DNA of 10,738 nucleotides from the NCBI GenBank assembly GCA_002397155.1, contig DGZR01000082.1, positions 29,858 through 40,595 on the forward strand. The letters run 5' to 3'. Below, in pieces: positions 1 to 5,988 of this stretch. The stretch comes from Firmicutes bacterium UBA4975 (GTDB taxonomy: Bacteria; Bacillota; Proteinivoracia; UBA4975). Made by a program: the position numbers and the translations under genes. Positions within the stretch are counted from its first letter, which is position 1; every line of letters begins with the position of its first letter. The notes under the pieces were generated by a model that saw nothing but the letters and a program-made list of their open reading frames with translations, was not told where the DNA came from and searched no databases.

Positions 1-1856
1 TTTACCTCGTCGATGGTCCGCAACTGGTCCCGAGTTTCCTGAAAGGGAAAACTGTCTTCCAGTTCACGCTGCCAGGGGCTGTCCGGGGCGAAGGGATGGC
101 CCGGGGCGGCCTGGCGGGCGGCATATACCTGGAGCAGGTCAAAAGCCATCTTTTGCACGGATTCTCGCACTTTGGCCTTGACTCTCTGCCAATCGCCGCC
201 GCCCAGGGCATAGAGCTTGGGCGGTTTTTCACCGCCCCCCAGGTAGCGCTGCAGGAGGTGGACCTGGTCGGTAGGCAGGTAAAGGCGGTCCTTGCCGGCG
301 TACTTTATATAGAGGTAGTCCCGTTTTGCCCCGGCCGCCTCCCGGACTACGATGCCCAGGAACTGGCCGATGCCATGAGAAAAGTGAACGACATACTCCC
401 CCGGGGTAAGGCTCTCCAAATCTCTGGCGCTCATGCCCTTCTCCGGCCGGGGGCTTTTGGGGCGGCCCTTACCCACTGCCAGCTCGTTAAAACTGAGGAC
501 CACCAGCCCCTGCTCAACTAGTTCAAAACCGGCGGAAAGGGCGCCCGGGACAAAGTTGACATTGCCCCGCCGGAGATCGTCGATTTTACCCTCCCGGACG
601 GGTATGTCTTGGGCTTTTAGAGCCTGGGAAAGCTGGCGTCCGGCCCCGGCCACCACCACCAGAGCTTCCCTTTTTAACCAGGCCCTCACCTCGTCGACTA
701 TGAGATGTTCTTGGCCATAAAACTTGGGGGCCTGGCGGAAAGCTAGGCTGCTGGTGCCGCTCGGGCGGAAGTGCTTGACCGATCTGGCCAAGAGGGCGGT
801 GTGCAGGGTGGGGGTATCCCACCTGGCCGCCAGGGTCTCCGCCGTGAGCCAGGGCTGCAAATCTGGAATCAGCTTGCCGCCCTCTAGAAGAGACTGGTGC
901 CTCTCGAGCAGTTCTTGGGACATGAGGTCGAGTCCTTCGAAAACCCGGGCCGTTTCCCCAACTATTGCCGCCCCTCCGCGAAAATAGTCGAGCAGACTGC
1001 CGGGCCGATCAAAGAGGTACTGAAGGTAGTGGTAGGCCCCGGGCCACGCCCTAAGACCGGCAAAACGTTCCCGGTCCCGGGCTAGCTGGGGCAAGAAAAG
1101 AGGGGACAAGTTTTGCCCCCGGTGAGCCAGCCTTTCCAGGGCCCGCTGCCGCAGCTCCTCAGTTAAAAAAAGCAGGCGGGCAGGACCCAGGTTCACTGCC
1201 TCCAGGTCGGCCCGGGAGCGCTGGGTGGAAAGGTCCAGACTGCGCACCGAATCGATAAAGAGGTCAAAATATTCGACCCGAAAGGATTCACCCCCGGGGA
1301 GGCAGAGGTCGAGAATCTCCCCCCGTTGGCTGAACTGTCCGGGACCGTCCACTTTATCCACCCTTTGATAGCCCATTTGCGCCAGTTGCCGGGTCAGATC
1401 CGGCAGGGGCATCTCCCCGCCAGGGGCCAGGGTCAAAGAATTCGCCTTGATAAATTCTGGAGGAGGTAACAATTCCAGGAGGGCGGCGGCGGGGGCCGCC
1501 ACTAAGCAGGGGCCCCTGAGTGCCTGCTGCAGGGCGACGGCCCTTTGGCCTTCCAACTCCGGGCTCTCGGCATCCACCTCGGTGCCCAGGGTGGGTCGGG
1601 CCGGGAAGAGGTAGCCCCGCCGGCCGCTAAAGAACTGGTAATCGGACAAAAGGGTCATGGCGTCTTTCAGGCTCTCGGAGACAAACAGAACCGGAGCTCG
1701 GGAATTGGCGATCAGCAAATCGGCCAGCAAGGCCCGCTGGCTGCCGCTCACTCCTTGAACCAGGTAATGGCCCCCCAAAGCCAGCCGGGAAAGGACGTCG
1801 GCTATTCCCTGGTTAGCCCGGGCGATCTGCCTGATCGCCTTTTCACGCCCTTCCAC
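1..1856 (-). CDS. mfd: Transcription-repair coupling factor Mfd (N-terminal 618 codons, 3' end cut by window)
   Basis: Mfd binds RNA polymerase stalled at DNA lesions, pushes it off as a DNA translocase and recruits UvrA. Reading the minus strand gives one uninterrupted frame of 618 codons to the window edge. Residues about 30-290 form the UvrB-like module: a degenerate Walker-A segment (VQGVSGSQRALL, 33-44) and the family signature GYQRVDKVDGPGQFSQRGEI (162-181), with VEYFDLFIDS (194-203). Residues about 484-580 are the CarD-like RNA-polymerase-interacting domain (GEYVVHFSHGIGQFLGI, 486-502; RDYLYIKYAGKDRLYLP, 512-528). The frame stops just as the translocase domain begins (FPFQETRDQLRTIDEV). 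Full-length Mfd is usually about 1150-1180 residues, so nearly half is outside the window. The GTG start shares its first base with the last base of the pth TAG stop (TAGTG), which implies translational coupling. The degenerate Walker A lies at the expected distance from this start. No frameshift is seen. Confidence 0.96.
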   Translation of the reverse strand, partial: MEGREKAIRQIARANQGIADVLSRLALGGHYLVQGVSGSQRALLADLLIANSRAPVLFVSESLKDAMTLLSDYQFFSGRRGYLFPARPTLGTEVDAESPELEGQRAVALQQALRGPCLVAAPAAALLELLPPPEFIKANSLTLAPGGEMPLPDLTRQLAQMGYQRVDKVDGPGQFSQRGEILDLCLPGGESFRVEYFDLFIDSVRSLDLSTQRSRADLEAVNLGPARLLFLTEELRQRALERLAHRGQNLSPLFLPQLARDRERFAGLRAWPGAYHYLQYLFDRPGSLLDYFRGGAAIVGETARVFEGLDLMSQELLERHQSLLEGGKLIPDLQPWLTAETLAARWDTPTLHTALLARSVKHFRPSGTSSLAFRQAPKFYGQEHLIVDEVRAWLKREALVVVAGAGRQLSQALKAQDIPVREGKIDDLRRGNVNFVPGALSAGFELVEQGLVVLSFNELAVGKGRPKSPRPEKGMSARDLESLTPGEYVVHFSHGIGQFLGIVVREAAGAKRDYLYIKYAGKDRLYLPTDQVHLLQRYLGGGEKPPKLYALGGGDWQRVKAKVRESVQKMAFDLLQVYAARQAAPGHPFAPDSPWQRELEDSFPFQETRDQLRTIDEV

Positions 1857-2434
1857 TACCCCTCGCCCTCTGCCACCGGCCCGTTGTACCTGCTCATGGC
1901 GGTGGTCATGCCCCGGTACAGCCAGAGGTCAATCGCCTTGGCCGCCTGGGAGAGCATGGTCCCAACCAGTTGGGCCTCTTCTGCCGCAAAGGATGAAAGG
2001 ACAAAATCCCGGGGCGGCAGGAGGCTGTCGGCCCCCACACCCAAGCGCAGGCGAGGGAGTTCCTGATGGCCGATTGCCTGCAAAATTGAGAGCATCCCCT
2101 TTTGCCCGCCGTCAGAACCCCGGCGGCGGAAGCGCAAAGTGCCAAGGGGCAGGGCGATGTCGTCAAAGACGACGAGAATGTCCTCCCAATTGGGATCTAG
2201 CTGGCTCAGGGCGGCAAGGACCGCCCGGCCGCTGTCGTTCATGTAAGTCTGAGGCCGGAGGATGTATATTCTCTCCCCGGCAAAGGTAGCTTCAGCCACC
2301 AGGCCGTGCCAGCGCCGGTAGCGGCGCGCCCCGCGCAGCCCGGCAGTAAAGGCCTCTACGGCCCGAAAGCCGATATTATGGCGGGTATCGGCGTACTCGG
2401 GGCCCGGATTGCCCAGCCCGACAATCAACTTCAT
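1856..2434 (-). CDS. pth: Peptidyl-tRNA hydrolase (Pth, bacterial type)
   Basis: Cytosolic hydrolase that frees tRNA from peptidyl-tRNA dropped off the ribosome. The protein is 192 residues, normal for the family. Visible motifs: GLGNPG (6-11, substrate Asn9), RHNIGF with catalytic His19, QTYMNDSG with Asn66, and FDDIALPLG with Asp91. The segment that is usually GGHNG is GGQKG here (109-113), so the His and Asn equivalent to E. coli His113/Asn114 are replaced by Gln and Lys. The rest of the core is intact, so I still expect an active enzyme. The ATG at 2434 is chosen over one 18 nt upstream because a perfect GGAGG (2446-2442) lies 7 nt before it and the protein then begins MKLIVGLGNPG as usual. 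It follows rplY behind a terminator and overlaps mfd by one base. The Bacillus gene fin, normally between pth and mfd, is absent. Confidence 0.96.
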   Translation of the reverse strand: MKLIVGLGNPGPEYADTRHNIGFRAVEAFTAGLRGARRYRRWHGLVAEATFAGERIYILRPQTYMNDSGRAVLAALSQLDPNWEDILVVFDDIALPLGTLRFRRRGSDGGQKGMLSILQAIGHQELPRLRLGVGADSLLPPRDFVLSSFAAEEAQLVGTMLSQAAKAIDLWLYRGMTTAMSRYNGPVAEGEG

Positions 2435-2450
2435 TTCCTGGCCTCCTGTC

Positions 2451-2473
2451 AAAAAAAAGGCGCCTTTAGCGCC
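2451..2473 (-). terminator. Intrinsic terminator after rplY, in front of pth
   Basis: On the minus strand the hairpin GGCGC-TAAAG-GCGCC (a possible T-G pair extends the stem) is followed directly by eight T residues. It starts 3 nt after the rplY stop codon and its T-run ends only 4 nt before the pth Shine-Dalgarno. The form is that of a strong Rho-independent terminator. Its position means that pth-mfd expression must come from read-through or from a promoter inside rplY. Confidence 0.88.
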
Positions 2474-2476
2474 CGC

Positions 2477-3091
2477 TTATTCACCCTTGTCCTCGGTCTC
2501 GTCCTCTTCTGTCCGGGCTTCATCGGTTTCTTCGGCCTCGTCTTCAGTTTCTAAACGGGGAGCAAGCACCGAGACCAAAACTTCGGTCACCGGGGTTAAT
2601 ACTTCGTAGTCGCCTCCGAGATCCAGGTCGGCCACCGTCCGGGAATCGCCGATGGCCAGGGCGCTGATGTCCACCGTAAAACCCTGGGGGATATCGGTGG
2701 GCAGGCACCTGATCTCCACGTCCCGGGTCTGCTGCTGTAAAATGCCCCCCTCTTTTACCCCTGGGGACTCACCGACGAGATGAACGGGCACCGCCGCGGT
2801 GAGCTTGTGGGTCAGATCAACGGCATAAAAATCCAAGTGCAAGACAGTCCCTTTCACCCGGTGGCGTTGAAAATCCTTGAGCATAACCGTATATTTTTTC
2901 TCGCCCGCTACCAGGTCAATTAACATATTGGCGGACCCCCGCTGAAAAAATTGATTGACCTGGGCGTCCGCCAGGGCCAGGTGGGCTGACTCCACCCCCG
3001 GCCCGTACAGAACTGCCGGCACCAGGTTGTCCCGCCGCGCTTTACGACCCTTGTCGGCGCGAATTGTTGCTTCTAATGTATATCGCTCCAT
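2477..3091 (-). CDS. rplY: Ribosomal protein bL25, long Ctc/TL5 form
   Basis: bL25 binds 5S rRNA in the large ribosomal subunit; in Bacillus the long form is Ctc, a general stress protein. The 204-residue product has the N-terminal L25 5S-RNA-binding domain (about 5-92, including RKARRDNLVPAVLYGPG and VLHLDFYAVD) and the TL5-type C-terminal beta domain (about 98-178, including VPVHLVGESPGVKEGGIL and RDVEIRCLPTDIP). It ends in a very acidic low-complexity tail (about 181-204, mostly Glu and Asp), a common trait of Ctc proteins. The ATG is preceded by AGAAGGAGAG (3110-3101) with a somewhat long spacing of about 9-12 nt. The gene has its own consensus sigma-A-type promoter just downstream of prs and a terminator just after its stop, so it looks like a mainly monocistronic unit. 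I see no sigma-B-type signal. Confidence 0.95.
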   Translation of the reverse strand: MERYTLEATIRADKGRKARRDNLVPAVLYGPGVESAHLALADAQVNQFFQRGSANMLIDLVAGEKKYTVMLKDFQRHRVKGTVLHLDFYAVDLTHKLTAAVPVHLVGESPGVKEGGILQQQTRDVEIRCLPTDIPQGFTVDISALAIGDSRTVADLDLGGDYEVLTPVTEVLVSVLAPRLETEDEAEETDEARTEEDETEDKGE

Positions 3092-3128
3092 TTTTAAGTT
3101 CTCTCCTTCTAAGCCCGATTTCCAATAC

Positions 3129-3157
3129 AGTATACTCTGGCCAAAAAGTCAAGTCAA
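3129..3157 (-). promoter_or_regulatory. Sigma-A-type promoter of rplY
   Basis: TTGACT (3157-3152), a 17-nt spacer and TATACT (3134-3129) match the vegetative consensus at ideal spacing. The -35 box begins 1 nt after the prs stop codon (TAG, 3161-3159). Transcription would begin near 3122 and give a leader of about 30 nt carrying the rplY Shine-Dalgarno. Read directly from sequence; activity is inferred. Confidence 0.85.
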
Positions 3158-3158
3158 A

Positions 3159-4109
3159 CTAAGTGGCGTCAAATAGGGTGCTGATTGATAGATCTTCGTG
3201 TATCCTGACGATTGCTTCCGCCAAAAGGGAAGCCACCGAACATTTCTTGATTATCGGCAACTGCTTTTCCGGGGGCAGGGGGATGGTGTCGCAGACGACG
3301 ACTTCGCTGAGGCAGGAACTTGCCAGCCTTTCCAGGGCTGGCCCAGAAAATACCGGATGAGTGCAGCAAGCGAAGACCTGGGTGGCGCCCCGTTCAATGA
3401 GGGCCTGGGCACCAAGGACGATTGTCCCCGCCGTATCGATGATGTCGTCCACCAGTACAGCCCGCCGCCCTTTCACATCGCCGATTATGTCCATGATTTC
3501 CGCCACATTAGCTTTTGGGCGGCGCTTGTCGATGATGGCAATTGGCGCCCTGAGCCTCTGGGCCATGTCCCGGGCCCGGGTCACGCCCCCCATGTCGGGA
3601 GAAACGACCACCAAGTCCTTGACGTCTTTTTGGGCAAAGTGCTCGGCCAGGAGGGGCACCGCCGTCATGTGGTCGACGGGAATATCGAAAAAGCCCTGAA
3701 TCGCCCCGGCATGGAGGTCAATGGTCAAAATACGGTCGGTGCCGGCGACAGTGAGCAGGTTGGCTACGAGTTTGGCGGTGATGGGGTCCCGGGGCCGGGT
3801 CTTTCGATCTTGGCGGGCGTAGCCGTAGTACGGGATAACCGCCGTTATCCGCTTGGCGGAAGCGCGCTTGAGGGCGTCGATCATCACCAAGAGCTCCATC
3901 AGGTTGTCATTCGAGGGATGGCAGGTGGGCTGAATTATGTAAACATCCGAGCCCCGAACAGATTCGTCAATGCGGACGCTGACCTCTCCGTCACTGAAGC
4001 GGATGATCTCGCCGTTACCCAGGGGGATTTCGATCTTGTCGGCAATGGCTTCTGCCAAGAGGGGATTAGAAGTGCAGCTAAAAATCTTTAGTTTGCGGTC
4101 GTAGTACAT
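3159..4109 (-). CDS. prs: Ribose-phosphate pyrophosphokinase (PRPP synthetase, class I)
   Basis: Makes PRPP from ribose-5-phosphate and ATP for purine, pyrimidine, histidine, tryptophan and NAD synthesis; cytosolic, usually a hexamer. Length is 316 residues, typical of class I. Clear motifs: FSDGEVSVRI (38-47), the ATP-site segment YYGYARQDRK (94-103), DLHAGAIQGFF (131-141) containing the conserved His, VSPDMGGVTRA (169-179), catalytic-loop Lys in IDKRRP (193-198), and the PRPP-binding loop VDDIIDTAGT (220-229). The ATG shares its A with the last base of the glmU TAA stop (TAATG), and glmU's last codons carry GGAGG and AAGGA upstream of the start, so prs is translationally coupled to glmU. 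The glmU-prs pair is conserved in Firmicutes. Only 67 nt separate it from rplY, with no terminator visible. Confidence 0.98.
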   Translation of the reverse strand: MYYDRKLKIFSCTSNPLLAEAIADKIEIPLGNGEIIRFSDGEVSVRIDESVRGSDVYIIQPTCHPSNDNLMELLVMIDALKRASAKRITAVIPYYGYARQDRKTRPRDPITAKLVANLLTVAGTDRILTIDLHAGAIQGFFDIPVDHMTAVPLLAEHFAQKDVKDLVVVSPDMGGVTRARDMAQRLRAPIAIIDKRRPKANVAEIMDIIGDVKGRRAVLVDDIIDTAGTIVLGAQALIERGATQVFACCTHPVFSGPALERLASSCLSEVVVCDTIPLPPEKQLPIIKKCSVASLLAEAIVRIHEDLSISTLFDAT

Positions 4110-5470
4110 TAATCCTTTTTCCTCCAGTCTGCTTTGTTCGTCTGCCTGGTCCTGGCAATGGCCAGGGCCCGGGGGGGAACATCCTCAGTGACGGTAGACC
4201 CAGCGGCAACGTAGGCGTTGTCGCCGACCCTCACCGGGGCCACCAAGTTAGCGTTGCTGCCGATAAACACCCCGTCGCCGATTGTGGTCTTTTGTTTACT
4301 GGCACCATCATAATTTGCGGTGATCACCCCGCAGCCGATATTAGAATTTGCCCCCACTTCGGCATCACCCACATAGGCCAGGTGGGGAACCTTGGTCCCC
4401 GGGCCTATCCGAGAATTTTTGATTTCGACAAAATCGCCGATCTTCGCCTGACGGCCCACCACAGCTCCCGGCCGCAAGTAGGCAAAGGGTCCCACCGACA
4501 CCCCGTCCTCTACGGTAGCCCCCTCGAGAACGGCATACTGGACGCAGACCCCCTCCCCAAGGGCGGAGGCTTGGATGGTGACACTTGGCCCGATAACACT
4601 GTTGCCGCCGATTGTCGTCTGTCCCTTAATCTGCGTGTTGGGCAAGATGGTGGTATCCCTTGCGATGCGCACATCCGCATCGATCCAAGTGCTGTCCGGG
4701 TCAAGGACAGACACCCCCTCCCTCATCAGCTTGTGGCAAATGCGGCGGCGGAGGATTTTTTCTGCCTGGGCCAGTTGCACCCGGTCGTTTATCCCCATCA
4801 CTTCGCGGTGGTCGGCGGCTACATGGATCCCGAGCTTGTCTTTATCCCCGGCCAAAAGTGAAATTATTTCAGTCAGGTAGTATTCGCCCTGGGCGTTATC
4901 CCTGCCCAAGCGGCTCATAAGGGCCCCCACCCGGCCCCAATCAAAACAGTAGATAGCGCTGTTGATCTCGTCCACTTGTCTTTGGCGGTCGTCGGCGTCC
5001 TTCTCTTCGACGATGGCCTTGAGGCGGCCATCGGCGCTCCGAACCACCCGGCCATAGCCCGTCGGGTCGGGGACCCGGGCGGACAGCACTGTAGCGGCAT
5101 TGCCCTCTTGGGCATGCCTGGTGAGGAGCTCCTTTAGGGTCGCCTCGGTGATAAGGGGCATGTCTCCCGCCAGGACCAGCACCACGCCGGGAAAATCACC
5201 CAGGTAAGCGGCGGCTTGAGCCAGGGCGTGGCCGGTACCCAGTTGTTCTCTTTGTTCGACCCAGGTTATCGGACCGGCTATGGAGGCCTGGACTGTACCT
5301 GCTTCATAGCCGACAACGGTATATATGTCGTCGACCCCGATTTCAATCAGAATATCGACTATGTGTTGGAGCATGGGTCTGCCGGCCAGGGGAAAAAGCA
5401 CCTTGGCTTTTTCTGATTTCATGCGCGTTCCCTTACCTGCTGCCAGTACCACTGCGGCGACCTTCCCCAC
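4109..5470 (-). CDS. glmU: Bifunctional UDP-N-acetylglucosamine pyrophosphorylase / glucosamine-1-phosphate N-acetyltransferase
   Basis: Catalyses the last two steps to UDP-GlcNAc, the precursor for peptidoglycan and other wall polymers. The 453-residue product has both domains. The N-terminal uridylyltransferase (about 1-230) shows LAAGKGTRMKS (9-19), QLGTGHA (76-82), and AGDMPLI with metal-binding Asp103. The C-terminal left-handed beta-helix acetyltransferase (about 252-445) shows PFAYLRPGA, VPHLAYVGDAEVG with catalytic His363, ANYDG (385-389) and GSNANLVAP. The length equals the usual size. The start is GTG at 5470: AAAGGAGG (5487-5480) lies 9 nt before it, whereas the ATG at 5478 is out of frame and only 1 nt from the Shine-Dalgarno. 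The gene has its own consensus promoter and shares a base with prs. Confidence 0.98.
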   Translation of the reverse strand: MGKVAAVVLAAGKGTRMKSEKAKVLFPLAGRPMLQHIVDILIEIGVDDIYTVVGYEAGTVQASIAGPITWVEQREQLGTGHALAQAAAYLGDFPGVVLVLAGDMPLITEATLKELLTRHAQEGNAATVLSARVPDPTGYGRVVRSADGRLKAIVEEKDADDRQRQVDEINSAIYCFDWGRVGALMSRLGRDNAQGEYYLTEIISLLAGDKDKLGIHVAADHREVMGINDRVQLAQAEKILRRRICHKLMREGVSVLDPDSTWIDADVRIARDTTILPNTQIKGQTTIGGNSVIGPSVTIQASALGEGVCVQYAVLEGATVEDGVSVGPFAYLRPGAVVGRQAKIGDFVEIKNSRIGPGTKVPHLAYVGDAEVGANSNIGCGVITANYDGASKQKTTIGDGVFIGSNANLVAPVRVGDNAYVAAGSTVTEDVPPRALAIARTRQTNKADWRKKD

Positions 5471-5479
5471 TTTTGCATT

Positions 5480-5487
5480 CCTCCTTT
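5480..5487 (-). promoter_or_regulatory. Ribosome binding site that fixes the glmU GTG start
   Basis: AAAGGAGG is complementary to the 16S rRNA tail and sits 9 nt before GTG at 5470. The nearer ATG (5478) would leave 1 nt of spacing and open a different frame, so the GTG is the start. Confidence 0.85.
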
Positions 5488-5498
5488 GTCCTGATATG

Positions 5499-5527
5499 AA
5501 TATACCTTAACGGTTATACCTGGTCAA
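5499..5527 (-). promoter_or_regulatory. Sigma-A-type promoter of glmU-prs
   Basis: TTGACC (5527-5522), a 17-nt spacer and TATATT (5504-5499) form a near-consensus vegetative promoter just after the spoVG terminator. Transcription would start near 5492, giving a short leader of about 20 nt that holds the glmU Shine-Dalgarno. Glucosamine-phosphate or PRPP control elements are not visible in so short a leader. Confidence 0.85.
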
Positions 5528-5534
5528 GAAATTG

Positions 5535-5557
5535 AAAAGGGAGCCCTTGAGCTCCCC
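5535..5557 (-). terminator. Intrinsic terminator after spoVG
   Basis: The hairpin GGGAGC-TCAAGG-GCTCCC begins 1-2 nt after the spoVG stop and is followed by TTTT, then a weaker T-rich stretch. It separates spoVG from the glmU promoter. The T-run is short, so some read-through into glmU is plausible. Confidence 0.75.
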
Positions 5558-5827
5558 TTAAGCTTCTTCTGCTTCAAGTTGTTCATTGTATGCGTCTAGA
5601 ATCGCTGTTTGCATCATGTTCCTCGTCTCCGTAGTAATTGGGTGGGCCACATCTCTGAATTCGCCGTCCGCTCCTTTACGACTGGGCATGGCGACAAAGT
5701 ACCCGTTATTTCCTTCAACCACCTTGATGTCGTGAACAACAAATTGGCTGTCAAAGGTAACCGATACAACCGCTTTCATCCTGCCTGCCGAGCTGACCCG
5801 ACGAATTCTGATGTCAGTGATATTCAC
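5558..5827 (-). CDS. spoVG: SpoVG family regulator
   Basis: SpoVG is a small nucleic-acid-binding regulator; in Bacillus it affects asymmetric septation and cortex formation, and in other Firmicutes it controls capsule, virulence and RNA targets. The 89-residue product matches the family along its length: TDIRIRRV (4-11), GRMKAVVSVTFD (15-26), FVVHDIKVVEGNNGYFVAMP (29-48), and GEFRDVAHPI (55-64), ending in an acidic alpha-helical tail (about 66-89). It is slightly shorter than the Bacillus protein (about 97 residues). The start is GTG at 5827, preceded by AAGGTGGTGA (5841-5832); the same GTG start with an AAGGTGGTGA-type site is, from memory, what Bacillus subtilis spoVG uses. It stands alone between two terminators with its own sigma-H-type promoter, which fits expression at entry to stationary phase and sporulation. 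Confidence 0.97.
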   Translation of the reverse strand: MNITDIRIRRVSSAGRMKAVVSVTFDSQFVVHDIKVVEGNNGYFVAMPSRKGADGEFRDVAHPITTETRNMMQTAILDAYNEQLEAEEA

Positions 5828-5831
5828 GCTT

Positions 5832-5841
5832 TCACCACCTT
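5832..5841 (-). promoter_or_regulatory. Ribosome binding site of spoVG (GTG start)
   Basis: AAGGTGGTGA pairs with the 16S tail with one mismatch and places the GTG at 5827 at normal distance from its AAGG core. It supports GTG as the start of the conserved product; no in-frame ATG fits better. Confidence 0.7.
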
Positions 5842-5862
5842 GAATTAATGAGTCACATTAGT

Positions 5863-5889
5863 ATTCTGCATAAGGTTTAAAAGTCCTGC
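5863..5889 (-). promoter_or_regulatory. Sigma-H-type promoter of spoVG
   Basis: The minus strand reads GCAGGACTT (5889-5881), an 11-nt spacer and GCAGAAT (5869-5863). The Bacillus sigma-H consensus is RnAGGAWWW, 11-12 nt, RnnGAAT, so the -35 region has one mismatch and the -10 region none. Spacing is right and the gene downstream is the classical sigma-H target. The start site would be near 5856, about 29 nt before the GTG. AT-rich DNA lies upstream (about 5890-5945), similar to the AT-rich region known in front of Bacillus spoVG where AbrB binds; AbrB binding here is only a guess. Confidence 0.8.
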
Positions 5890-5910
5890 AAGTTATCAGA
5901 AATACCTTAT
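5870..5910 (-). repeat. 7-bp inverted repeat flanking the spoVG -35 region
   Basis: ATAAGGT (minus strand 5910-5904) and ACCTTAT (5876-5870) are perfect inverted copies 27 nt apart that bracket the sigma-H -35 box. It could be a regulator site or chance, given the AT-rich context. Confidence 0.3.
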
Positions 5911-5944
5911 AAAAACCACTTCCTAGATTTTTCCCAAAGGGAAT

Positions 5945-5966
5945 AAAAAGCTGCCACCGTAGCAGC
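5945..5966 (-). terminator. Intrinsic terminator after the MobA-like gene
   Basis: The hairpin GCTGC-(T)ACGGT(G)-GCAGC is followed by TTTTT and lies about 22 nt after the MobA-like stop codon. It closes the cphBA-ispE-mobA-like unit ahead of the spoVG promoter. The stem is only 5-6 bp, so termination may be partial. Confidence 0.65.
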
Positions 5967-5988
5967 AGCAAATTCTAAAAAACTGTCC

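Noticed and set aside
1..1855. Apparent gene-free region or broken gene at the left end
   Set aside because: Direct minus-strand reading gives 618 uninterrupted codons of Mfd; it only looks empty because no stop lies within the window.
1545..2066. 173-residue plus-strand frame across the mfd-pth junction
   Set aside because: Antisense to two conserved, motif-bearing genes, with no domain of its own.
2447..2452. TTGACA on the minus strand just before pth as a -35 box
   Set aside because: The position 17 nt downstream reads GTTGAT and already lies inside pth, so no usable -10 box or leader exists.
2450..2452. Upstream ATG for pth (6 extra residues)
   Set aside because: It lies upstream of the perfect GGAGG and adds residues not usual before MKLIVGLGNPG; the ATG at 2434 is well placed.
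3128..3136. AGTATACT palindrome as an operator in the rplY promoter
   Set aside because: The 8-bp palindrome is explained by the -10 hexamer itself and does not extend into longer arms.
3198..4091. 297-residue plus-strand open frame opposite prs
   Set aside because: It mirrors the prs reading frame almost end to end and shows no family motif; it is a shadow of strong codon bias.
5476..5478. ATG as the glmU start
   Set aside because: It is out of frame with the conserved protein and only 1 nt from the Shine-Dalgarno; the GTG at 5470 fits both.
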